42,881 nt of DNA, from contig JAJPKN010000017.1 of NCBI GenBank assembly GCA_021323695.1, forward strand, positions 1 to 42,881, in the 5' to 3' direction. The notes beneath the pieces were generated by a model. That model was not told where the DNA came from and did not search any database. It worked only from the letters and a program-made list of their open reading frames with translations. The position numbers and the translations under genes were made by a program. Shown piece by piece: positions 36,793 through 42,881 of this stretch. The stretch's first letter is position 1; the number at the start of each line of letters is the position of its first letter. This DNA comes from Actinomycetota bacterium. GTDB lineage: Bacteria > Actinomycetota > Acidimicrobiia > Acidimicrobiales > Palsa-688.

Positions 36793-38015
36793 CCAGCACC
36801 ACCAGCGGCACCGGCACTACCCGCACCAACAGCGGCACCAGCACCAAGGCTGAGGCTACTGAGGCTACAGAGGCGGGCATGGAAAGGGAGGCTGTTGTGG
36901 GAGGGCGTCCAGTCGCGGCGCCACGGCCGGTCCGCCGAGCGCAGCCGGTCGTCCAGGACAGCCCCGTCGTTTCCCGGCTTTCGCGCGTGGACAGGTTCTT
37001 GCCCGTGTGGACCGGGGCCGCCATGGTTGCCGGGCTGTTGCTGGGCCGGGCGGTGCCGGGCCTCAACGACGCCCTAAGCAAGGTGGCCATCCACGGCACC
37101 AGCCTGCCGATCGCGCTGGGGCTTTTGCTCATGATGTACCCGGTCCTGGCCAAAGTCCGCTACACGGAGGTCGCCCGCATCGCCGCCGACCGGCGCATGA
37201 TGGCGGCTTCGCTAGCGATGAACTGGGTGGTCGGGCCGGCCGTCATGTTCGGGCTGGCTTGGGCGCTCCTACCTGGCCAGCCTGCGTACCGCAGCGGCGT
37301 CATATTGGTCGGCCTCGCCCGCTGCATTGCCATGGTGCTCATCTGGACCGACTTGGCGGCCGGCGACCGGGAGATGGCGGCCGTGCTGGTCGCGTTGAAC
37401 GCCGTGTTCCAAGTCCTCGCGTATGCCGCCCTGAGCGTGTTCTACCTGGACGTGCTGCCCCGCTGGCTTGGCCTGCCCACCCAGCACCTGTCGGTGTCGA
37501 TGGCCACCATCGCCACCACCGTGGCCGTGTTCCTGGGCGTCCCGCTGGTTGCCGGGTACCTTACCCGCACCCTGGGCGAGCGGGCACGGGGGCGCCAGTG
37601 GTACGAGAGCCGGCTCCTGCCCAAGCTCAGCCCCGTCGCCCTCTACGGCTTGCTGTTCACGGTCGTAGTGCTGTTTGCCCTGCAGGGCCATAAGATCACC
37701 TCCGAGCCGCTCCAGGTGGCGCGCATAGCCCTGCCCCTGCTGGGTTACTTCGTGGTCATGTGGTCCGCTGGCTTTGCCGTGGGCCGGCACCTCCGGCTGT
37801 CGTACCAGCGCACGGCCGCCCTCGCCTTTTCGGCTGCCAGCAATGACTTCGAGCTCGCCATCGCCGTGTCTATCGGGGTTTTCGGGGTGACCAGCGGCCA
37901 GGCCCTGGCCGGGGTGGTCGGGCCGCTCATCGAGGTGCCAGTGCTGGTCGGGCTGGTTTACGTGGCACTGTGGGCGAGGCGGCACCTTTACGCCGGGCAG
38001 GCCGCGGCCTCGTGA
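36789..38015 (+). CDS. acr3: Acr3-family arsenite efflux transporter
   Basis: A 408-residue, ten-helix transporter that exports arsenite (or antimonite) by proton exchange. Conserved residues are seen: Cys179 in V-G-L-A-R-C-I-A-M-V-L-I-W with the following T-D-L-A-A-G-D-R-E, and Glu355 in A-S-N-D-F-E-L-A-I-A-V, both needed in studied Acr3 proteins. The end V-G-P-L-I-E-V-P-V-L-V-G-L-V-Y-V-A-L-W is standard. The N-terminus carries an extra about 60 residues of Thr/Ser/Gly repeats and Arg/Pro before the first helix; a later start at ATG 36879 would remove half of it, but the GTG 36789 overlap with arsR favours the longer form. Convergent with the third ArsR gene. Confidence 0.93.
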   Translation: MTSTTSGTGTTRTNSGTSTKAEATEATEAGMEREAVVGGRPVAAPRPVRRAQPVVQDSPVVSRLSRVDRFLPVWTGAAMVAGLLLGRAVPGLNDALSKVAIHGTSLPIALGLLLMMYPVLAKVRYTEVARIAADRRMMAASLAMNWVVGPAVMFGLAWALLPGQPAYRSGVILVGLARCIAMVLIWTDLAAGDREMAAVLVALNAVFQVLAYAALSVFYLDVLPRWLGLPTQHLSVSMATIATTVAVFLGVPLVAGYLTRTLGERARGRQWYESRLLPKLSPVALYGLLFTVVVLFALQGHKITSEPLQVARIALPLLGYFVVMWSAGFAVGRHLRLSYQRTAALAFSAASNDFELAIAVSIGVFGVTSGQALAGVVGPLIEVPVLVGLVYVALWARRHLYAGQAAAS

Positions 38016-38023
38016 CCCGCTCA

Positions 38024-38040
38024 GGGGCCCTTCAGGCCCC
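38024..38040. terminator. Short hairpin between convergent acr3 and third arsR
   Basis: GGGGCC (38024-38029) and GGCCCC (38035-38040) form a 6-bp stem with a 5-base loop, 9 bases after the acr3 stop and overlapping the end of the minus-strand arsR. It could serve both directions but lacks T runs. Confidence 0.4.
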
Positions 38041-38376
38041 AAGTGCCCTGCGGACGGCGGCGAGCCGAGCCGGCTCCACTCTCCACCAGACCCAGCGGCC
38101 ACGCCTTTGGCCTACAAGCAGGCCGGCGTTGGACAGCACCTTGGTGTGGTGCGACACCGTCGGCTGGCTCTTGGCCAGCGGGCCCTCCAGGTCGCAGGAG
38201 CACACCTCGTCCCGGGAGGCGACTATGGAGAGCAGCCTCAGGCGGACCGGGTCGGCCAGGGCCGCCAGCACCTTGGCCAGCTCCGCGGCCTCGGCTTCGC
38301 CCAAGGGGGGCTCGCCCACTGATGGGCAGCAGACGGCCAGCCCACTGCCCTCGGGGAGCAACTGGAGCCTGTCCAC
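38032..38376 (-). CDS. ArsR-family metalloid-responsive repressor (third copy, with ArsC)
   Basis: A 114-residue winged-helix repressor: V-L-A-A-L-A-D-P-V-R-L-R-L-L-S-I-V, metal motif V-C59-S-C61-D-L and recognition helix P-T-V-S-H-H-T-K-V-L-S-N-A-G-L-L. The N-terminal extension has an adjacent pair C16-C17 (L-A-V-C-C-P), which could add thiol ligands across the dimer, a feature seen in some actinobacterial ArsR proteins. ATG 38376 is followed upstream by two similar operator sites in the 112-base gap to the divergent arsC, so this protein probably controls both. It differs from the other two ArsR proteins of the island in length and Cys placement. Confidence 0.88.
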   Translation of the reverse strand: MDRLQLLPEGSGLAVCCPSVGEPPLGEAEAAELAKVLAALADPVRLRLLSIVASRDEVCSCDLEGPLAKSQPTVSHHTKVLSNAGLLVGQRRGRWVWWRVEPARLAAVRRALGA

Positions 38377-38384
38377 TGGCCCAG

Positions 38385-38403
38385 TATATTGACCTCAGTC
38401 GAT
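38385..38403. promoter_or_regulatory. ArsR operator site 1 (proximal to third arsR)
   Basis: TATATTGACCTCAGTCGAT contains the near-palindrome ATTGAC-ctca-GTCGAT (one mismatch). It lies 9 bases from the arsR start codon and shares TATATTGACCT with site 2. Two related sites in one divergent gap fit cooperative or independent repression of both genes. Confidence 0.6.
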
Positions 38404-38419
38404 AGGGGTTAGTACAACC

Positions 38420-38437
38420 TATATTGACCTAATCGAC
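38420..38437. promoter_or_regulatory. ArsR operator site 2 (towards arsC)
   Basis: TATATTGACCTAATCGAC repeats the first 11 bases of site 1 exactly, and its right half is a one-base-shifted version of the same arm. It is 52 bases before the arsC GTG, in the expected promoter position for that gene. Confidence 0.55.
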
Positions 38438-38488
38438 GGCTTCGGCGACGGGGACAGGCGCCCTGAGTGGGGCCCAGGAGGAACCGAC

Positions 38489-38890
38489 GTGCCCCCTGAA
38501 GTGCTGTTCATGTGCGTCCACAATGCCGGGCGTTCCCAGATGGCGGCCGCCTTGCTCCAGCGGTACGCGGGCGGGAGGGTTGTCGTGCGCTCGGCCGGTT
38601 CGGCGCCGGCCGAAGAGGTCAACCCGGCCGTCGTGGCCGCCATGGCCGAGGTCGGCATAGACATCTCCGAGGAGGTGCCTAAGGCCTTGACCGACGAAGC
38701 CGCTCGGGAGGCTGACGTGGTGGTGACGATGGGCTGCGGGGACGCCTGCCCCTACTACCCGGGCAAGCGCTACCTCGACTGGCAGCTGGACGACCCCGCA
38801 GGCAAGACGCTCGAGCAGGTCCGCCCCATCCGCGACGAGATAGACCGGCGCGTCCGTGCCCTCCTGGAGGAGCTCGTCCCGCCGAGCTGA
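38489..38890 (+). CDS. arsC: Arsenate reductase ArsC (low-molecular-weight phosphatase fold)
   Basis: A 133-residue arsenate reductase. The phosphatase-type P-loop is C9-V-H-N-A-G-R15-S-Q, and the further cysteines C83 and C87 lie in M-G-C-G-D-A-C-P-Y-Y-P-G-K-R-Y-L-D-W, with Asp97 in the catalytic D-W block. It turns arsenate into arsenite, which the Acr3 pump next door can export. The G-C-G-D-x-C-P-x-x-P-G-K pattern is the one seen in actinobacterial enzymes coupled to mycothiol/mycoredoxin or thioredoxin; which applies here is not certain. GTG 38489 is preceded by AGGAGGAACC. Divergent from the third arsR, with two shared operator-like sites between. Confidence 0.92.
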   Translation: MPPEVLFMCVHNAGRSQMAAALLQRYAGGRVVVRSAGSAPAEEVNPAVVAAMAEVGIDISEEVPKALTDEAAREADVVVTMGCGDACPYYPGKRYLDWQLDDPAGKTLEQVRPIRDEIDRRVRALLEELVPPS

Positions 38891-38933
38891 ACTGGGCGCC
38901 GGCCTCGGAGGCTCGGCTGGGGCCGGCAGCGTT

Positions 38934-38939
38934 TATCGT
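38934..38939 (+). promoter_or_regulatory. -10 box (TATCGT) for the PIG-L gene
   Basis: TATCGT ends 8 bases before ATG 38948. The same hexamer at similar distance precedes vapB and the FmdB gene. Predicted leaderless transcript, so the PIG-L gene is separate from arsC. Confidence 0.45.
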
Positions 38940-38947
38940 TGAGGGGC

Positions 38948-39649
38948 ATGGGACCTGTCCCTGAGGACTGGGGCCGGGCCGCCGTGGTGGTGGCCCACCC
39001 AGACGACGTCGAGTACGGGATGGCCAGCGCGGTGGCTCGCTTCACCCGGAAGGGCAAGGAGGTCTGTTATGTGCTGGCGACGCGTGGGGAGGCGGGTATC
39101 GACGGCATGGCCCCCGGGCAGGCCGGGCCGGTCCGGGAGGAAGAGCAACGGCGCTCGGCCGCGGTCGTCGGCGTACGCCACGTCGAGTACCTCGGGTTCC
39201 CCGACGGGCTGGTCGAGTACGGCATCGGGCTCCGTCGGGCCGTTGCCGCCAGCTTGCGGAGGTTGCGCCCCGAGGTCGTGTTCGGCCTCAACTTCCAGCT
39301 CACCTGGGGCGAGGGTGGGGGGGCCAACCACTCTGACCACCGGGCGGTCGGGTTGGCCCTGCTGGACGCCTGCCGGGACGCGGCCAACCGGTGGGTCTTC
39401 CCAGAGGCAGGCCAGCCCTGGAAGGTGAGGGCCGCCTACATAGCCGGTGGCGAGGAGGCGGCGACCCACTACGTGGACGTGGGCGAGACGATCGAGGCGG
39501 GCATAGCCTCCTTGGCGGAGCACAGGGCCTACATCGAAGGGCTGGGCACCGGCTTCGACCCCGGGGAGCTCCTCCGCCAGTCGGCGGCCTACGGCGGCAT
39601 GGCGGCCGGCTGCGAGCTGGCTGTGCTTTTCCACCAGTTCGCCCTGTAG
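38948..39649 (+). CDS. PIG-L family deacetylase
   Basis: A 233-residue zinc-dependent N-deacetylase of the PIG-L/LmbE family. Metal ligands are visible in V-V-V-A-H-P-D-D-V-E-Y (AHPDD) and in the second His block N-H-S-D-H-R-A-V-G. Y-L-G-F-P-D-G and the R-P-E-V-V-F-G strand are typical too. Related enzymes remove acetyl groups from GlcNAc-inositol (mycothiol synthesis, MshB), bacillithiol precursors or antibiotic sugars. Mycothiol-linked activity would fit the neighbouring arsC, but the substrate cannot be told from sequence. ATG 38948 is favoured by the upstream TATCGT box. Length is slightly short of MshB (about 300), so it is probably a different member. Confidence 0.82.
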   Translation: MGPVPEDWGRAAVVVAHPDDVEYGMASAVARFTRKGKEVCYVLATRGEAGIDGMAPGQAGPVREEEQRRSAAVVGVRHVEYLGFPDGLVEYGIGLRRAVAASLRRLRPEVVFGLNFQLTWGEGGGANHSDHRAVGLALLDACRDAANRWVFPEAGQPWKVRAAYIAGGEEAATHYVDVGETIEAGIASLAEHRAYIEGLGTGFDPGELLRQSAAYGGMAAGCELAVLFHQFAL

Positions 39650-39748
39650 CCGGCTGGCCCGGGGCCGGTGAGTGGAGCAGTTCGGTGGCGCCGGCTGTGT
39701 GCAGCCACGCCCAGGACCGGGCCTGGCCAGGCCCTCCTGCATGGCTGG

Positions 39749-41389
39749 TCAGTGAGGCGGGCTGTGCCTAAGCAGCCTCAGCACAGACCAACCAGCCTGG
39801 ACGGGCACCTCGACCTCTGCCGCCAGGCCCTCGCGGTGGCCGACCACCGAGAACTCCACCGGTGCGAACCGGTCTCCATCGCGCCCGAGCACGGCTACGT
39901 ACGCTCGCCAATGCTCAGGCGCGTCCAGGAGCACCTGGACTTGCACAGAGCGGCAATGCCCTGGCCGCGTCGGCCTTGACCATGACCCCTTCTCGCTCCC
40001 GGACAGGTCTAGCACAGACACGGCGACGTAGTGGTCGTCGCGGGCGACTCTGGCGAACACTGACCCGCCGAGCGGCTCCGGGCTGACTGGGCCGCCGCCC
40101 CACAAGACCCTTACCGCGCCGTTGTCGTCGCCGATGTCGTACCAGCTAGTGTCCTCTCCTTCTAAGAAGAGGTCGCGGCACGCCAGCGCGAAGCGGTGCC
40201 AGGCGAGGGCAGTCGCAGCCTCAGACCGTGACAACCGCTCATGCTTTGGGTAGTAAGCGTCAGCCAAGGCCGCCCGCCTGTCACCGTAGACCAACAAGCT
40301 GGCACCAAGGGAAGTCGCTATCGCCTCAGTCAGTACCACGGTGCGCAGGGCGTCCGTTCGGGCCTGGTCCTCTGCCCCGCCCGAGCAGTCCTGTGCGCTC
40401 CACACGGGGGGGTAGCAGGCGAGCGTGCCGCGGGCCAAGGGGCCTCCTTTGGCTGGCCCCAAGTGGCCTGCCAGGCCCGCGCTGCGGTCAAGGAGGCCCT
40501 CAAAGTGGCGCCAGCGGTCGTTGGGCGCCCAGATCTCGCAGTAGCGGAAAGCCGGCCCGCCTGGGAGGGCGAGAGCCGAAGGGACGCCGTTCACCTGGTT
40601 GAAGCTAAGCAGTTCACCCGGCCGTGTGGAGCGGAAGGCACGGAGGAAGGAGGAGTAGGCGGCTCGCATGTCGATCGGCCTACCCCTCTTGTCACGCCCC
40701 GCTCTAGGGAAGCCATAAGTGTCCAAGTGAAAGCCCCCAAAGCCGATGCTCTCTGCCGCGCGACCGTACGTTGCGGAAAAATGTGCCTGCCACTCGGGGT
40801 TCGACGGGTCTGCCAGCTGGATACCATCGAAAAGCCGCTCCGGGCTACCATCACCCCGGTACATGAGCCAGTCCAGGTGCTGTGCCGCGAACGGCGGGTC
40901 GATCGCGTACAGAGGGGCATAGGCGTGGGCAACGCCGCCCTGCGCCCGGATGCCCGATGCCAAGTCCTGTAACGCTTGGAAGGAGACGTCCCTCCCCGAT
41001 GGGTCTTTCCACCCTGGAGAAGGCCCTAGAGGTGCCGAGTAGCTCTCCATCCAGTCGTAGATCTGCACTACTGTGCAGCGCAGTGAGCGCAGCCACTGAA
41101 GGGTGTCCTCGAGGGCCTCGGCCGTGAAGGACGTGGCGAAGCCGTGCACTGGTCGCTCGCCCGGGTGCCGGCCCACAGTGGTCAGCTCGTCCGCGACGAC
41201 ACGCCCTGTGGGGTCTTGAGCCTCCACAACATAGGTCCCGGGCCCGAGCCCGCTCAGTAGGGCCTGGTCCTCGTCCGAGGCCGTTGTCACCCTGTCCCAA
41301 CAGTCCCTGGCTACGATGGTTGTCCTCTCGGGCTTGGGCTGCACCACGATGTCCTGGCCTAGGACGTAGAAGGCCCGCAGGCCTTCCAA
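39749..41389 (-). CDS. Glycoside hydrolase family 66-like (dextranase/isomaltooligosaccharide) enzyme, intracellular
   Basis: A 546-residue protein with the GH66 core: V-V-Q-I-Y-D-W-M-E-S-Y-S-A-P-L-G, a catalytic barrel with G-F-G-G-F-H-L-D223-T-Y-G (likely nucleophile) and R-Y-C-E285-I-W-A-P-N-D (likely acid/base), and N-Q-V-N-G. A beta domain precedes it (F-Y-V-L-G) and another follows (V-A-V-S-V-L-D). GH66 enzymes cut or cyclise alpha-1,6-glucans. Characterised members are secreted and about 600-900 residues; this one has no signal peptide or extra binding domains, so it should act on imported oligosaccharides. TTG 41389 is chosen for its strong GGGGGAGGAG site. Divergent from a ROK regulator, which probably controls it. 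Confidence 0.72.
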   Translation of the reverse strand: MEGLRAFYVLGQDIVVQPKPERTTIVARDCWDRVTTASDEDQALLSGLGPGTYVVEAQDPTGRVVADELTTVGRHPGERPVHGFATSFTAEALEDTLQWLRSLRCTVVQIYDWMESYSAPLGPSPGWKDPSGRDVSFQALQDLASGIRAQGGVAHAYAPLYAIDPPFAAQHLDWLMYRGDGSPERLFDGIQLADPSNPEWQAHFSATYGRAAESIGFGGFHLDTYGFPRAGRDKRGRPIDMRAAYSSFLRAFRSTRPGELLSFNQVNGVPSALALPGGPAFRYCEIWAPNDRWRHFEGLLDRSAGLAGHLGPAKGGPLARGTLACYPPVWSAQDCSGGAEDQARTDALRTVVLTEAIATSLGASLLVYGDRRAALADAYYPKHERLSRSEAATALAWHRFALACRDLFLEGEDTSWYDIGDDNGAVRVLWGGGPVSPEPLGGSVFARVARDDHYVAVSVLDLSGSEKGSWSRPTRPGHCRSVQVQVLLDAPEHWRAYVAVLGRDGDRFAPVEFSVVGHREGLAAEVEVPVQAGWSVLRLLRHSPPH

Positions 41390-41583
41390 GCTGCTCCTCC
41401 CCCTTTGGCCCTCTCCGGTCAACGGCTGCCAGCTCAGCGCGGCTCCTTCCTAGACGATGCCTTCATGAGAGCTTTGCTCATATACCAATCAAACTAGCCC
41501 CAACCGCACAGACCTTCAACTGTCAGACTCCAGGCAGGTAGGGCACCTTGCTGCGCAAGTACGGGCCTTCTTCGCGTATGCGC

Positions 41584-41589
41584 TAACAT
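41584..41589 (+). promoter_or_regulatory. -10 box (TAACAT) for the ROK regulator
   Basis: TAACAT ends 7 bases before GTG 41597 with no ribosome site, predicting a leaderless transcript. An imperfect inverted repeat (ATGAG...CTCAT, 41465-41481) in the same divergent gap is a possible ROK operator for the glucanase gene. Confidence 0.45.
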
Positions 41590-41596
41590 AATCTCC

Positions 41597-42805
41597 GTGC
41601 CAGCCGACGACGTGGCCGGGAGCGACTTCACGCGCATGCAGGTGCTCGCCTTCTTGGGCCGGAAAGGCCCGGCCTCGCGAGCCACGATGGCGCGCGAGCT
41701 GAACCTGAGCCCAGCCACCGTAAGCCAGGTCACCAGGCAGCTTATCCACCAAGGGGTGGTCGAGCCGCTCTACTTCGCCCCCTCGGAGGGAGGCCGGCCG
41801 GGCCAGCTGCTCGGCCTTGTCGGCGACTCCGGCCGAGCGGTGGGGGCCAAGGTTGCTGCCGACCATGTCGTCTTGGTCGACGTCCGCCTCGACGGGCAGG
41901 TCATGGCCACGCACACCGAGGACTTCGACGCTACGGCGGAAGGGGCTGTCAGCAAACTGTCCGGGCTGCTCAGCTCGTTCGTAGGTCGTGGCCTGTCCCG
42001 GTTGCTTGGGGTGGGGGTGTGCGTGCCCGGCGTCGTTGGCCGTCCTGATATCGGCGAGGTTGATGCCGAGGTGCTGGGCTGGGCAGGCGTCCCGTTGGGC
42101 AGCCACCTACGCCAAGACCTGGGCGTGCCGGTCTTGGTTGAAAATGACGTGAAGGCGTTGGCTGTCGCAGAGCGCCTTTTTGGCAAAGCCCAGGAACGGC
42201 CGAACTTCGTCGTCTTGACAGTGGGGCGAGGGGTGGGGTTTGCCAGTGTGTGCAATGGTGCGGTCCAGCGGGGCGCCCATGGAGGGGCAGGGGAGATCGC
42301 GCACGTTATCGTCTCGCCCAACGGTCGTCCTTGTGCTTGTGGCCAGAGGGGCTGCCTTGAGGCTTACGTAGGTATGGAAGGCCTTGTCGATGCTGGTCGC
42401 ACGAGCCGCATATTGGACAAAGGCCAGGGTGTCGACGAGTTGAGGGCGGCCGCCGAGCGCGGGGACGTCCGCGCGAGGGAAGTCTTCGCCCGTGCTGCAC
42501 AGCGCCTGGCGCAAGCCATTGCACCCGTGCTTGCCGCTCTCAACCCCGATGCGGTCCTAATAGCTGGTGAAGGGGTAGCTTCCTGGCAGTACTGGGACGC
42601 GTCCTTTCGTAACACGCTCGTCCACCGCCTGCCCCACTGGATGCGCCAGCTACCTATCGAGGTAGACGAATGGGACGACACAAGTTGGGCACGAGGCGCA
42701 GCAGCGCTTGTGCTGGCGGCCCCCCTCGACCGGAACGCCTCGGCTGGCGAGCAGCGCCCGCAGGTGCTGGCGCGCTTGCACAGCTCATCCTCCGGGCGGC
42801 CATGA
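41597..42805 (+). CDS. ROK-family (NagC/XylR-type) transcriptional repressor
   Basis: A 402-residue regulator with an N-terminal winged helix (R-M-Q-V-L-A-F-L-G-R-K-G-P-A-S-R-A-T-M-A-R-E-L-N-L-S-P-A-T-V-S-Q-V-T-R-Q-L) and a C-terminal ROK sugar-kinase fold. The latter shows G-V-G-V-C-V-P-G-V-V-G, E-N-D-V-K-A-L-A-V-A-E and the zinc site H-V-I-V-S-P-N-G-R-P-C-A-C-G-Q-R-G-C-L-E. Such proteins bind DNA and release it on binding a sugar or sugar phosphate. The divergent GH66-type gene makes an alpha-glucan oligosaccharide or glucose a likely effector. GTG 41597 follows a TAACAT box. The downstream 76 bases to the window end hold nothing recognised. Confidence 0.9.
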   Translation: MPADDVAGSDFTRMQVLAFLGRKGPASRATMARELNLSPATVSQVTRQLIHQGVVEPLYFAPSEGGRPGQLLGLVGDSGRAVGAKVAADHVVLVDVRLDGQVMATHTEDFDATAEGAVSKLSGLLSSFVGRGLSRLLGVGVCVPGVVGRPDIGEVDAEVLGWAGVPLGSHLRQDLGVPVLVENDVKALAVAERLFGKAQERPNFVVLTVGRGVGFASVCNGAVQRGAHGGAGEIAHVIVSPNGRPCACGQRGCLEAYVGMEGLVDAGRTSRILDKGQGVDELRAAAERGDVRAREVFARAAQRLAQAIAPVLAALNPDAVLIAGEGVASWQYWDASFRNTLVHRLPHWMRQLPIEVDEWDDTSWARGAAALVLAAPLDRNASAGEQRPQVLARLHSSSSGRP

Positions 42806-42881
42806 GCCCGCCTCTTGCGACCCAGGAGGTGGTCCCTGCTATGGCGGCAGGCCTCGAAGGTTGGCTCGGTGCTCTAAGCTA

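Overview
The window is a high-GC stretch of an actinobacterial chromosome. F420-type luciferase-like oxidoreductase, mycothiol-type DinB, FhuF-type and HpnB-type genes, many GTG/TTG starts, and genes whose start codon lies 7-10 nt after a TAnnnT box all fit Actinomycetota. I lean towards an Acidimicrobiia-like lineage, but the sequence alone does not settle the taxon.

Left end (1-4.6 kb): a DrrAB-type ABC exporter has been broken twice. The permease is cut after about 91 codons by the end of an IS3-family element. The ATPase gene is split exactly at its Walker A codons by a 3.2-kb segment carrying an ECF42-type sigma factor, two DGPF/YCII proteins and a SnoaL-like protein. A 14-bp direct repeat sits at both junctions, and joining the two halves through one repeat copy restores a 318-residue ATPase. 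This is the most striking structure here.

4.6-15.6 kb: accessory and small metabolic genes. There is one complete VapBC pair (toxin with an unusual active-site Gly), two decayed toxin-antitoxin remnants, a LysE exporter with a histidine phosphatase, an FmdB zinc ribbon, VOC, LLM, DinB and alpha/beta-hydrolase enzymes, and an HpnB-type glycosyltransferase. tRNA-Leu(GAG) follows, then two convergent solitary DNA methyltransferases (MT-A70 type and DPPFN type).

15.7-27 kb: cobyrinate a,c-diamide synthase, divergent from a signal-less BtuF-like protein that is followed by a FhuF-type [2Fe-2S] protein; a secreted small protein; an adenosine-specific kinase; and a peptide ABC operon (binding protein, permease, natural permease-ATPase fusion, second ATPase).

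27-33.6 kb: a NarL-type regulator convergent with a soluble GAF histidine kinase, a flippase-like membrane protein, a TDT/SLAC1-type channel translationally coupled to an output-less receiver protein, and a four-helix membrane protein. A nearly identical 32-bp motif (29 of 32 positions) lies upstream of both the kinase and the membrane protein, suggesting one regulon.

33.7-38.9 kb: an arsenic/metalloid island with three ArsR regulators, each next to its own inverted-repeat operator, an ArsP/DUF318 permease, an internally deleted Acr3-like gene, a small thioredoxin, a full Acr3 and an ArsC. A PIG-L deacetylase follows. At the right end an intracellular GH66-type glucanase is divergent from a ROK-family regulator.
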